A stretch of 64,000 nt of DNA, from contig JAITYX010000041.1 of assembly GCA_021018815.1 (NCBI GenBank), forward strand, positions 124,001 through 188,000. Reading direction: 5' to 3'. Source of the DNA: Talinum fruticosum (Eukaryota > Streptophyta > Magnoliopsida > Caryophyllales > Talinaceae). Shown in pieces: positions 1 through 11,800 of the stretch. Every line of letters begins with the position of its first letter. The first letter of the stretch is position 1. Position numbers and translations under genes: made by a program. The notes under the pieces were generated by a model. It worked only from the letters and a program-made list of their open reading frames with translations, had not been told where the DNA came from and made no database searches.

Positions 1-285
1 CATTGTACAGCTACTGTTCGAAAACCGCACAACCATGCCAATCCACCGGAGAGTTATGCTATTTCGCACGGCTGGTTATAAAGAAATCACACAGTCTGTG
101 CGCATACAGCAGGAAGAACGTGAGAATGCACGGTGGTTCGTGCTACTTTGGCACTAACCGTGCAAAGTTTGAGTTTTTGCCGTTTTAAGCCCAATTTTTG
201 GTCCTGCACCCTCACTCTCGCCTTTTCTCCTAGAAGAGATAAATGAAAAGGAGTCACTAGTCGGTTTTAGCACAAATCACACGAG
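1..285. other. Flank of the truncated Ty3 LTR, unassigned repeat DNA
   Basis: No gene is supported here. The stretch carries several GCACGG/CCGTGC-type words (around 75-170), like those in the Athila-like LTR at 33830-34090, so it may be retroelement non-coding DNA. Positions 230-268 duplicate an internal piece of the Ty3 LTR (compare 15731-15775). This suggests a rearranged junction rather than a clean LTR end. Confidence 0.4.
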
Positions 286-1943
286 ACGTTGACCACCCGG
301 TGCGGGTTGCGGTCACGAGCGCCGGCCAGGGGCTCGGGCTGAGACGATCGGCCTCGGCCTATGACCAAGCAGACAAATCCAGATTTCTTTTTTTACCCTG
401 CAATAAGAAAATAACCGAGATATAATTTTAAAAGAGATAAATGAAAATGAGTCGCCGATCGGTTTTAGGACGGAAAAACTAGCAAAAACATAAATAAAAT
501 TTACTTTTCCGATCTTACTATGGGAAGACTAAGACCAAAAAAGGCTAAAATTAAATCCATCGGTGTTTGAACCAAGAATCAAATTAGGGGGCGAGCGTAC
601 GAAACGTAGGGAAAACCCTTCCATTCCCCCGTCCGAAGACGGTCATTACTAGTTTGAGTAGTATACTAAACGAATGTGCTAAACACAAACAAACAACATG
701 CTAAACGATTATAAAAACAACCAAACAGAATTAAAGGAAAGTGATAAAGAAAGAAGTAAAGAAAGCGATAAAGAAAAAAAAACAGAAAACTAAAAAATTA
801 CATCGGGAAAGGAAAGGACGAATAAAAAAAAATGATTACATCTCTTCGATCCACAATACGGAAAGCGATAAATAAAACATAAATTAAATAACAATTTGAA
901 GGCTGAATGCTTGCCCTCGAGGTTGTCCCACCTTGCTGATCCGGATCTCTATACTTGGATCTCTTGATGTAACGACGACAAATCAAAGAAATGGCTTGTT
1001 TTTGTGAATTATAAAAAGGGTGAGTGTCTAAGGAGTAGGAAGGATAAGTTGAATAAATGCCTAGAGATCAGAATAACTGAATATTCTTTAGCTATTTGCA
1101 TAGATTCAATGACGATAAGTAGAAAAGAGGAATGTTTAAGATTAAATTTGGTAGAGTAATGTTAATTGATGTGTATTACTGCATAGCTTTACGTAGCATA
1201 ACGAATAGGAGAAAGTCTGTATAGGAATTAGAGCCAAGGCTCTCTATTTATAGGGAGAGACCTAGCTCAAAAATGACATAGGGTTGCTCTCGGCCAGGCA
1301 TCCTTGAAAATAAACCGGGCTCGAATATCTTAAGATTGAACCAGGTAAAGCAAGGATAAAACCATATAGAATCCAATCCACGGGCGCCGGCTACCGGGTG
1401 TGCCTAGGGTTTCGTGCCCTAGCGTGTTTCTAAAGGAGTCTCCAAGCCAAAACGCAACATTGCACTTAAAAATATGGGGTTGCAGGCGTTAGCCACAATG
1501 TCATTTTGAGGGGAAAAGCTCCTCGACTCATGTGTACTTGTTTTATGAAGCATAAACGCAACACTTTGATGCTCGTGATCATGAAATGCAACGTTTTAAC
1601 GCCGTCTTCAAGTCTTCGGCTCCTTGTCCGATTGGACAAAACTAAAATGTAGTATTCCGAACTTGGAATTTCCTGGTACGCAGCATTGGACTCCGTTGTC
1701 CGTGAAGGTCGGACCCGGTTCTTGGATCGTCTAAAAGAAACGGGAATATTTGGATCGACCCAAGGCAAAAGGCGATTTATTTAGTGTTGGGGGTTCTTTG
1801 TGGTTTACTCGGCTTATGTCGCACCAATCGAACACGGTTCGAGATCCAAATCCTCAAATAGGACTTAGGATTTCATCATCGGGCCAGCGAGAATAAAATG
1901 TAGAATTAAAGAAATAAGAGACTACACTTTTTAGGTGGCTACG
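286..1943 (-). repeat. 3' LTR of the Tat/Ogre-like Ty3 element, truncated
   Basis: This is similar along its whole length to the copy at 15590-27701 once the copia insertion is removed; for example, the GCGCCGGCC block and the ACATAAATTAAATAAC site are shared. The inner end GGCTAC matches the GTCTACA end of the other LTR with substitutions. About 333 bp equivalent to 15255-15587 are missing on the left. Many scattered substitutions against the other LTR indicate an old insertion. Confidence 0.85.
1245..1252 (-). promoter_or_regulatory. TATA box in the Ty3 3' LTR
   Basis: TATAAATA on the minus strand lies within CCCTATAAATAGAG, at the same LTR position as the box at 26999-27006. It is the expected core promoter of the LTR. 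Confidence 0.6.
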
Positions 1944-1957
1944 GTTAGCCCCACTTT
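1944..1957 (-). other. Polypurine tract of the Ty3 element
   Basis: On the minus strand the bases just before the 3' LTR read CAAAGTGGGGCTAAC, a purine-rich run ending at the LTR edge. This is the expected site of plus-strand DNA priming in reverse transcription. Confidence 0.5.
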
Positions 1958-2689
1958 GACCGAGTCTAAAAAGAAAAATGGTCAAAATAGACACTAAAGG
2001 GTACTTACCTCGATTTTTTATATTAGTTATTGTGTAATGCTTGGAATTGGTTGTAGTCGAACCTGAACTCCAAAATGGGGCCTAGATTTGATCGCAATGC
2101 TTGCGTTACGAAGTCCAGATAGAGAGTCCTAAGCTTGGATTTATCGAGCCTAAAGCTTGGTATATTTTTATGCTTGAAACCTCGATCTATCTTTGATCCG
2201 AAGCTTGGATAAATAATTTGTTGTATTAACGTACTTGTTAGTGGATAATTGAATTGACAAAAGTTCATTGTTTCACCGACTAATCTGATATGAAAAAGCT
2301 GATTGGTGAGTCCAAGAGCTCCCACTTGCATGCTCGGGGTGCCAAGGAATCACATGCAACGGTTGTAGGACTCCACAAGCTAGGTAAGCAAGCTAGGGTT
2401 GCAAATTTGTCGCCGATGGAACACTGCGGAGCCTCGTGGCCGGCGCCTACTAGCCTTTGTTAGGCCTGGCCCCCGGCGTGCTTCGCCGAATTCTCTTGGT
2501 CTCCCACTACTTGTTTGATTCTTATCTTGTATGGTTGGCTGGCTTGATTGAATGGAGTCCGTAAAAAGAGTGCTTGATGAATTCATTTCACATACTTGCT
2601 TCTCTTCTTGCACTCTTTTCTTACTCTTGTGCTTCCTTACTTTGCTTCCTTTTGAAAACTAGTTGGTTTCCAAAGTCTTTTCTTCCAAA

Positions 2690-4925
2690 ATGTCTAGGAG
2701 AAGAGCCCATCCTGCACGGAGGTCTAGAACTGAAAAACTTATTTTAGATAACTTCCTTGAACAGGAATGGTGTTCGCGAACGAGTGGAACCAAGGTGACC
2801 TCTTGATGGAGGCTGAGAGTCACGTTTCTTTGCTCGCTATCACTCCTTCGGTAAGCTAATTGGCTTAAGTTTCTTCGTTTGCTCATTTATAGTAATTCTT
2901 CAATTAAAAATCTCGTTGGATTTTTGTTTTGCAAAAAGGCTCAATTCAAAGTAGTGGAGTTATCCCGAAGTCCATGGAGACATGTAGGAGGATGAACTTT
3001 CCTCTTGAGGATGTCATGCATAATGTCGAGTTTGGTCATCTTTTCTTTGCCTTGAACCACCTTTGTGACAAAAGGGAGAGGGCTCCTATGAGGGCCATTA
3101 GTGAGCATTTTTGGGACACTACCAATACTTTCCACCTTCCCGTTCGGGAAGCTGATCATAATTCCTTTTGATTTTGCTTGCTTTATCCGGTTTGGGCTTT
3201 TCGGAGAGCCTTTAGCCTATGACCGCAATTTGTACAAAAATCGTGACTATCTTCGTCATCCTTTTGGCCTTGTAGCTGATAGATTTCCTTAAGGAAATTT
3301 CTTTAAGTATACCGCCTTTTTTAGGCCTTTGAGGATGTTAGGTCTAAGCCTTGGCATTCCCCACAACAAGTCCGAATCGTGCTTGCACGTTACATTAGCG
3401 CGGTTCTTTTTCCGGATCAAGTTGTTAAGGTTCATGTTCATTATTTGGTGAACTTAGTTCACCTCAATGACTAAAGAAGCTCAAGCTGGGGTGCTCCGCG
3501 TATACTTGCCTCATTAGAGACCTCCGTGCTGGTGTGTTGCATACCAAACCTAAGTCAAATTCGTCCAACTATCTACCGTTATATGGTTTATGGAAGATTG
3601 TTGAGGTATGCTCAAATTTTCCTTTTCTCTAAAGTATTTTTCATCTTGTGTGGATAAAAAATTTACTCGATTGTGATCATGCAGCCATGGTTATACGAAT
3701 ATTTCCCACATCTTTCTCCTGGTTCAACAAATCATCCTACGTTTATGGCCTCTATATCATGGGCTAAAGTCTATCTTGGATGTCCTAAGATCAATGGGAT
3801 AGACTTCTTAAGATCGAGCCTTAATCGTGTGACCTCGGTGTGCCTCTTTAATCTCAAAATTCACTTTGAAAATATGCTTAGAGCACTTTTTATCACACTT
3901 GTTTAGCTGGTTGCCCCTGGCCACGACCTACGTCACTGCCCATGGGACTACTTATGGTGGACTCCAGCCTTGATTATGCACGTTTTTCGTCCGTTTTCTC
4001 GCTGCCTTTCGTTTTTGCTTGCTTATTTCTTGATAAATTTTGAATATAGGCTAATTTTCATCCTTGGGTCCAACTCCAACTAACTTCAAGTGTTATTATT
4101 GCATGGGAATTAAGTGAAAGGAAGATCTTGTTTGAAAGTCCTTTTGGGTTTTGTTGGTACCTTGGGGAGAGGGTCACACCTTAAATCCAGGTTAACACGT
4201 GGCCTCCGCTTATTCCAGTCAATCCACCCCGGACCATGTTCTACCTTTGCTCCCTTCCTCTAAATGAGCAAGTTGTTGCTGACATGGGGTATCCTTACAC
4301 CTTATTCTTAAACTTGCTAACATCCTATGCTCACCATGCGGCGCGGATTATGACTCAATTGGTGAGTTTTCATTTCTCTTCTATTCATAGTTGAATTTCT
4401 TGCATGGAAATTAACTTCCTCTTTCGGCAACTCACACCGCTAAACATCCATATTCCATGCCTTGATGTGGATGTTACTCAACCTGGGGGTCTCCTCGTTA
4501 TGTAAGAATTCCCAAAATCCCGAGAGGAAGAATGTGATGGGCAACCTTTTCATAGGAATTAGCGAGGGTAAGGGTTTCATGCTCTCCACTTTTAGTTGTA
4601 TGCGAAAAGTATTTTTGGCTAACACTATTGGATAAATTTTGTAGTATGATCGAGAATAGTCCCGGACCATGTCCATCAATCTTGAATCTACTCTCTGGGA
4701 ATCCAAAATTTCCTTACTCGGGCAATCTTTCCCAACCTTACGGGTAAGTTCCTAATTAGTGCACTTGCTAATTTTATTGAGCTTATAGTGAGCATTCTAA
4801 TTGGTCTTTCATTCTTGTAGAGGCATCGATCTAGAGCACCTCCTGTTGGGAGTGTTCCTGGTGGACCAGGGCACACACACATCGATCCGGTCAACAAAGC
4901 ACCTTCTAGTAGTAGTGCCGGATAA
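2690..4925 (+). pseudogene. Plant mobile domain (PMD)-like gene in antisense orientation inside the Ty3 element
   Basis: This is plus-strand coding, opposite to gag-pol. A start at 2690 gives MSRRRAHPARRSR. Further on, the PMD hallmark HFWDTTNTFHLPV (about 3106-3144) is followed after a frame change by IIIPFDFA and GEPLAYDRNLYKNRDYLR (about 3200-3260). PWLYEYFPHLSPGS (3685 on) matches the tryptophan-rich middle of PMD proteins. Likely introns show GT...AG ends: donor GTAAGC near 2840 with acceptor GCAAAAAG near 2939; donor GTATGC near 3606 with acceptor ATCATGCAG before 3684; donor GTGAGT near 4360; acceptor CTTGTAG near 4820. PMD proteins are plant nuclear proteins linked to silencing and are often captured by transposons. 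Stops and frame changes make this copy a pseudogene. Family call fairly sure; exon borders are inferred. Confidence 0.65.
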
Positions 4926-5716
4926 GGTTCTTCACGACGTGCTTAACAGCGTACACATCATCGGAGCGCTTCCGAGGTAGGACCTAGCACTTCCGGGCGG
5001 CCTAGTGCTTCGGTGCAGGGCCTAGCTTCTCATACGAGAGCTTAGATTTCTTGCCTCTACGGTCTTTTGACCGTCACGGAAATCCTCTTTATTTCCCTTG
5101 GGCTTCGTACAGCGGGTCATCCCATGAAGCTTCTTAATCTTGGACCATGGAGGTAGTTCCTATCAAGGTGATGAAGGTGGTCGATTCTCCACATTCATCT
5201 TGGAGTACTTCAGGAATTATATCTTCGACGACACTTCGATGATGATGATTAGAGAATTCCTTGTCGCTTCCACTTGTTGATGATTAGGGAATCCCTTTTA
5301 GGGTATTTATTGTTTGTTTAATATTTGCTTTAAAATGGTGACTCTTCTACAATGGGATGAAATGCAAGGTGACTCAATTCTAAGAAATGCTTTCTATTAT
5401 TGAATATGATGAAAAAAAAACTTACGGAAAATTACAAAGACGAATTGAAAAAAATTGCATTGGCCCCCATTCCCCAAAAGAAAATAATAAAAATAAAAAT
5501 GGAAAATTTTATGTGCATGGTCCAAAATAGCAATACGGCCTGTATGTAATGGGTTGTGGCGAGAAAAGAATATGGCCCAAGGAGTGCTTAGACCGAAGAA
5601 AATCGCGGAACGAGCCCGACCACGGTGGTGGCCGGTGCCCACCACCCATGAAGTCCGGGCGCGGCAAGTTTGAAGTGATGGATGTGCATTAGGACTCTAA
5701 AAGCTCCGAAATCTCC
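4926..5716. other. Spacer between the two antisense genes
   Basis: No supported gene. A short minus-strand open frame at 5397-5645 has no recognisable domain and a low-complexity composition. The right end approaches the TATA box of the next plus-strand gene. Confidence 0.4.
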
Positions 5717-5724
5717 TATAAATA
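5717..5724 (+). promoter_or_regulatory. TATA box before the DUF7745-like antisense gene
   Basis: A perfect TATAAATA lies in CTCCTATAAATAGG, about 100 bp before the first in-frame ATG at 5821. The spacing is right for a plant core promoter, and it points opposite to the LTR promoters of the host element. Confidence 0.55.
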
Positions 5725-5820
5725 GGATCCACGCCGGTGCTTAAAAAGTGCCTAACGCAAGAAAACCTTCTATTAATCAAACTAAAAACGTTATCTGTCT
5801 TCCACTTTCTTTCAAAAGAT

Positions 5821-7320
5821 ATGAATTTCATGAGTGAGCTAACCCGGTGGATGCATGAGATGAGTAATTTAGACAGATTTAGGTTATCAAATTATGGCCT
5901 GAATATCCTATTCGAGCATTCGCCAAGTGAAGGTCTACTTGACTTTCTTAAGGTCTGTTGTGGCCTTTTCGGACTCTCACCATCACGTGTTCGGGTTTGG
6001 GGATAATGAAGCTGTGCCCCTTGCTCGAAGAATTTGATGCAATACTAGGCGATTATAGGTGTACGAAACCAGTTCTACCCAAATCTTCGGAAAATCTCCG
6101 GGAAAGTTATAAGTATATGCTAAAAGCGAGCAATGAGAATCTAGGGTGGATTCTTATTGGGAAACAGTAAATCTAACTAACTTGATGAAACACTACCGGC
6201 ACATGTACGCCGATTCCGAAGCAATCATTAACCTGAGGCGACGAGCCATTATCACGTGTCCGGTAGGTGGATTCTTGCTGGTAGGAGGCCACGAGGATAT
6301 GACATCCACGGCACTATTGAGTTTGGTTGAACAATTAGAGAATTATTGTCCTCTAACACCACTAATAGTTGCTAAGACAATCATAGCTTTAGATCGGGCG
6401 AAGCGAATTCGAGGAAGACTTTTCTAGGAGCCCCTGTTATTGCGGGTAAGAAAACAACCACTAATAAGACCAAATAGCATAAGCCGGTTGGCGGCGCCAA
6501 CCATAGGGCGGCAACCCGGTGCCGCCAAGGCTAAATGGCCTCCGACTTACGTCGAAAGTCTTGTTTTTCTCTCCTTTTCGCTTTTACGCCTCTGCTTTTT
6601 TTTTTTATTATTTTGCTCCTGTTGGGCCTAAAAGATGGAATTCTAACCGTGTAAGACCCGTATTTTGATTTTGCATCGATGATGTGCAAATCGATAAGCT
6701 AATTGAGCACCTAAAACTAAGTCGGGCTCCTACAAAACCGACTCGTACTTAGCGGTACACTTACGCTAGCGAAACGAAAAGAGGTGGTAGCCGATCACTC
6801 GGCTTCTTAGTGGGAGGAGTACCTCACGAATCACGATAACGATATAGCGTGGCACGTTGTGCACTAGAAGGTTTCCCAATTCAGGACAAACCTGGCACCA
6901 TCCCTTTATACGCTCGCTAGGCCTAAAAGCGATATCTACTATTTCCACGACCGTGTGTTGCGGTAGATGGAAAGAGAGAAAATAATACCTTTATTGGACT
7001 CTATCCGGCCTACTACCTTTGAATTATTCAAGGGGTTTGTAACTCTAACCGAACAAAATCTTAGCCCGAGTATCTGGACGAACCTACCAAAGTTGTTGAC
7101 ACCTTCGAGCAAACCCAATACTTTTGTATCTACCTATTGTCTAGAGTGGATAATAGAAGTAGATCTCGAACAACGTAAGGCACCGACAGCCAGAGAAATG
7201 GATCTCGAAGAAAGCTGTCGTTACTGCTGCCCCTCTTCAAATTCGCGAAATAAACCCTCGGGTGGCTGAACACATCTGCCGAAGAGAAACTAAAGCCAAA
7301 AGAGCTGAAGAGAGGAAGGC
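5821..7320 (+). pseudogene. DUF7745-like retroelement-associated protein, antisense to pol, broken
   Basis: The frames starting at 5821 (MNFMSELTRWMHEMSNLDRF) shift near 5960, where two frames together give the hallmark of this plant family: HHVFGFGDNE and CPLLEEFDAILGDY (about 5975-6055). Downstream, GGFLLVGGHEDMTSTALLSL and IVAKTIIALDRAKR (about 6265-6410) fit the middle of the same family, where a leucine-rich segment precedes an IALD helix. A last open piece is 6967-7269. The family is known mainly from plant Ty3 elements and transposon-rich genomes; its biochemical role is unknown. The gene converges tail-to-tail with integrase. Several frame changes make it a pseudogene. The DUF name is from memory of the motif and should be confirmed. 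Confidence 0.55.
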
Positions 7321-7734
7321 CTAAGTATAAATGGGCCCTGCCAATTGGGTTTAAATTTCCCTCGTGGGTCCTGAATCGGCGCTCTTATCTCCTTAAGGAC
7401 TAAAACTCCAATTTACATATTTTGAGGCTTAACTTTCTTGTTGAATGCCCTTGACATACGCGCTTTGTATATTTGGAAATTGTGTAGGGTGTTGTGGCAC
7501 CTCTCATCCAATAGTACTAATTCTTCATAGCGTGCTCTAGCCCATTCTGCTCCTGGAATCGGCTTTCAGCAATTATCCTTAATGAGGGAATTGTAATTTC
7601 TACTTGGAAGGACTGCTTCCATCCTATAAACTAGAGAGTAAGGTGTTGCTCCCGTAGATGTTCTAATAAATGTTCGATAACCCCATAAAGCAAAAGGCAG
7701 CATGTCGGACCGGTCTTATAATTAACTTCTATCT

Positions 7735-8281
7735 TCTCCACTATTTTACGAATGTTTTTATTAGCGGCATGGACTACTCTATTGTTACGAGTATGATAAG
7801 GGGAATATTTATGGTGTTAGATTTTGCATATGTCCAATAAGCCTGCTACCTTCTTCTTAAAATGACTACCATAGTCACTAATTAGCTTGTGGGGCACCCC
7901 ATAATGGTAGATAATATTATGAGTAATAAACTTAGCTACATGTTTCGACGTCGAAGTTGTATAAAAGGTCGCATCTACCCATTTTGTGAAAGAGTCAATT
8001 GCTACTAACTCGAATTCATGACCACCGGTTCCTTTAGGGGTCACCTTGCCAATAATGTCTATTCCCCGAATCAAGAATGGCCTGGGTTAAGCCAATGTTG
8101 TGAGGAATGACGGTGGTTGGTGTTGTAAATTTGCATACATGTGACATTTATTGCACCTTCTAACAAACTCATGACGATCTGCCACCATGGTCAACCAATA
8201 ATATCCGAGTCTCTTAATCTTCCGGACCAACATCTTACCATTCATATGAGGTCCACACTTCCCACCATGAATCTCGTCCAT
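7735..8281 (-). pseudogene. Ty3 integrase (zinc-binding and catalytic core), broken
   Basis: Two minus frames are visible. 8281-8087 contains the HHCC zinc finger: H in EIHGGKCG, H in CGPH, and the cysteine pair CNKC. 8074-7817 begins the catalytic core: first Asp in GIDIIGKV, second Asp in LISDYGSHF (family consensus SDNG). After the frame at 7817 a stop interrupts; the third acidic position reads VVHAANKNIRKI where VEAANKNI is expected, so the catalytic Glu is replaced by His (about 7765-7785). The product would insert element cDNA into the genome; this copy cannot. It follows reverse transcriptase and RNase H in the order usual for Ty3 elements. Confidence 0.85.
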
Positions 8282-8399
8282 GATGATTTTTACTTCATGT
8301 TGGTTGACACAAAGTAAGCTAATCGCAGAGTTGGTTTTCTTGTACGAGTTGCGTCCGATTGATGAAGAATTGGGCAGCCAACATCCTGATAGCTTTTTG

Positions 8400-10200
8400 G
8401 GCTTTAGGTGTGGAGTCCAAGGGATATTCTTGTTTATCTAAATATTGATAAATGTCATGATACCAAATAGTGTGGTCAGTATTAGACACTTCCAATGTGC
8501 GAGATGTATGCGGGGTGACTCCATCACTCTATGTGGACGGGCATTGAATGAATGTTGTTAGGGATGTTGATCAAGGATGCTAATTTAGCTAATGCATCCA
8601 CAAATTGGTTATCATCCCTAGTAAGGTAAGTGAAAGAGATGTTCTCAAAATGTTTGGATAATTATATCAAACATGCTTCGTAGGGTGCCAAGGCCTCACT
8701 ACGTACCTTCCATTTTACGAAATCGATTAATGATTAAACTGGAGTCATTGAAAACCCTAATATTCTTAACCCCGATCTTTGTAGCAACTTCAAGTCCTGG
8801 ATACAAGCTTCGTACTTTGCGGCGTTGTTAGTGACTTCGAAATCTAGTTTGACTGAAATGGGAGTATATGCTCCCTCCAGGTGAGACTAGAAGAATCCCT
8901 ACTCCAAAGCCCTTACGGTTGGAAGCGTCATCGAAGTAAATTGTCTAAAAATCCACCTCTACTTGTAAGATATTTTCATCTAGAAAGTCAAGGTGTTCGG
9001 GTTGTAATTCGAGGCATGAGTAGATTAGCTAAGAATTGTGACACTATCCTTCCTTTAATCACTTTTTAGGGACATACTTGAGTTTGAATTCCGACGAGCA
9101 TGACAGTCCACCTTGCTATTTTGCTACTGATTGTTGGTTGCTCAATTACATACTTAATAGGATCCATAGATGCTACCACATGTACTTGTATGGCCTAACA
9201 AGTAGTGCCTGAGCTTCTTGGTAGCCTAAACCGATGCCAACGATGTCTTCTCTAATGGCATATGTCTAGTCCCATAATCTAGGAACTTCTTACTTAGGTA
9301 GTAAATCGCGTGCTCCTCTTTCCCATCTCGTTAAGCTAGCTTGGTTTCCATAACCTTTTCAATCGTGATGAGATATAGAAATAAAGGTTTCCCTGGTTAG
9401 GGTGGAACTAACACTAGAGGGTTAGCTAGGTATTCCTTAACCTTCTCGAATGCTTGTTGGCACTCGGCATCCCAAATGGGCTCGAGATCCTTTCTTAAAC
9501 TTCTTGAAAATAAGTTCACGAGACCGTAGTCGGTTTTGATATAAAACGACTAATGTATTGTAAATGTCCTAGGAAACCCCTTATCTGTTTTTCTGTTCTT
9601 GGTGGAGGGATCTCCTTAATGGCTTTGATCTACATAGATCAACTTCAATTCCTCTAAGACTAACAACATAACCTAATAGTTTACTCGAGGTTACTCCAAA
9701 GGCACACTTTTGAGGGTTAAGGCGCATGTTGTATTTTTGAGTCTCCGGAAGAATTTCTTTAGGCTGGGTAGGTGCCCTGCCCTACCTTTGGACTTTATGA
9801 TAATGTCATCCACGTAAAATTCAGCTTCTTTGTGGATCATTTCATGCAACAAGGTTGTAGCTGTCCTTTGGTACGTTGCATTGGTATTCTTGAGCCCAAA
9901 TGGCATCACCATGTAACAGTATGTTCCCTATTGAGTGATGAAGGTTGTCTTTTCCATATCCTTTTTAACCATCACCCAGCGTAGCCATCCATGAACGAAA
10001 GCAAAGCATGACCCGCTGTGTTACCTATAAGGATGTCGATATGAGGCGGTGGGAAATCGTCTTTGGGACTGGCCTTATTTAGATCTTTGAAGTCGACACA
10101 CATACAAACCCTATCGTCTTTCTTTGGAACTAGTACTATACGTGATACCCACTGAGGATAGTGAACTACCTTGATGAACCCAGCCTCCAATTACTTCGGA
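8400..10200 (-). pseudogene. Ty3 reverse transcriptase and RNase H, broken
   Basis: 10190-9972 gives the palm start: QWVSRIVLVPKKDDRV, DFKDLNKASPKDDFP and LSFMDGYAG with the first catalytic Asp. 9912-9691 gives MVMPFGLKNTNATYQR and the FYVDD active site (about 9795-9810). RNase H pieces appear around 8950-8700 as YFDDASNRKGFGVG and NNAAKYEACIQDL in different frames with in-frame stops. The motif spelling is that of Tat/Ogre polymerases. The domains would copy element RNA into DNA and remove the RNA template. Frameshifts and stops between 9690 and 8400 make it inactive. Confidence 0.88.
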
Positions 10201-11318
10201 CCTGTTCCTTAATCTTCAAAGCCCATTCAAGTTTTATCTTCCTCGACTTCGACTTAGCGGCTTAGCATCTTCGTAAAGTGGAATTTCATGTTTCGCTATA
10301 TTTGGATCTATACCCGACATGTCTTTGTAGGACCACGCAAAGACATCTATGAACTCTGTGAGGGAAGTGAGTTACTTATGCTCTTCTAGATCTAGTTTTC
10401 TCCTGATCTTAACTTCTTGGGTTGATCAACTCACCCCAGATTAATTATTACTTGTTTCCTCTATTATTGGTGAGCGATTCTCATGATCTTCCATAGCTTT
10501 TATTAGCTCTTTAAAGATTTCTTGTTCATCATTAGAGGCAAAACAATTGAAAGTAAGAGCAGAAAGTTTCACTTTATTGAATGAAGCAATGAGTACATCG
10601 GACTCGAAGCTGTAGATACGAGAACTAGAAGTGACGAATTCGGAAAAGAAGCTGGAAATACTAGAAGGAGAATAAAAAGCATTAGTACTAGACTTAGAAA
10701 GAGGATGTGCTCCTAGGTCGACGGATAATTCCTAGCCCTCCTTGATGGGAATCCAAGTGACATGCTTGTACCCTTCATTATCAAAGTCGGTGATGAATCT
10801 AGACGGATTGAACTGCGTGAACGACATAGCTCATGACGATGCACGAGACAGAATTCCCTTCTAGGTTACTCTCTTATCCTAACGGAAGACAGAAAAGATT
10901 ATTCCCGAGCAAGATTGGTCTAGTCTGGTATGGTGCTGTCTCTTTTCAAGGAGGTAGGGTGCCTCCTTCTCCAATATAGAGCGAGTCATTGAAAATCTCC
11001 AAACCAGGTACCGAGGATGCCATTTTCCTTGATATAGCAAGGCTCAAGAAAACCATAATAGGGAAGTTATCTCCCTCTTTTAAGAACTGTTCATTCGGAG
11101 TATAGGGAAAGGGCTTGATAGAGCGGACTGTATGAGGTGCACTCCTCTTAGTTTGAACTTCCCACTTGGCTTGGGCTATTTCCTTAGTAGTACGTTGATA
11201 ACCTAGCCCAAAGTTGTAGTTTTTAGTGGGTTCAAGGGGTGGAAAAATAGGGTGGTATGCCCTTCGACCTATATCAAGACTCGCAATGTATCCCTTCTTC
11301 CTAAGCATCAAATGGATG
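10201..11318 (-). pseudogene. Linker between Ty3 protease and reverse transcriptase
   Basis: The longest open piece (11359-10946, 137 codons) contains YNFGLGYQRTTKEIAQAKWE, a spacer type I recognise from Ogre-like polyproteins, with no enzymatic motif. The rest (10945-10201) has only short broken frames leading into reverse transcriptase. Confidence 0.5.
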
Positions 11319-11800
11319 CTAGGGTTTGCTGTAAGGATTGAAGTTAAGAGGTGCTTCATCCTTTTCTAAGGCAGCGACAATCTCAAATCCATATAATTCC
11401 TCATCATTGGCATCGTGCTCGATCTCAACTACAGATTCTTTAGAGGTAATAGTAGCACGGTGATTATCCCCATTGACAGTTATAACTTGACCTTTAATGA
11501 TCATCTTAACTTTTTGATGCAGTGTAGAGGGCACTCGCTTGATGATCATGTAACCAAGGGCATCCTAAGAGTAAATTGAAGGTAGCTAGGATATCTAGGA
11601 CTTGGAATTTGATGTTTCTTTCTACTTGCCCTATATTGATTGGCAAGGTCATTGTTCCCGAGACTGTTCTTTTAGAATTATCGTAAGCTCAAAGATAGAC
11701 GGTCTGTTTAGAGAGTTGTTGCTCCCTAATTCCTAACCCTCTAACACTTCTCCACGGACACACGTTCATCTGCTGATCCATTGTCTACCAAGGTTAGGGG
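11319..11800 (-). pseudogene. Ty3 aspartic protease, broken
   Basis: The active-site motif LVDNGSAD is at about 11770-11790 on the minus strand (family form DNGSALNVCP). It is followed by RTVSGTMTLPINIGQ, FQVLDILATFNLLLGCPWLH (about 11690-11570) and then VPSTLHQKVKM and ITVNGDN in the frame 11549-11319. This is the usual protease-to-linker order of Ogre-like elements. The enzyme would cleave the Gag-Pol polyprotein. Several stops separate the pieces. Confidence 0.75.
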
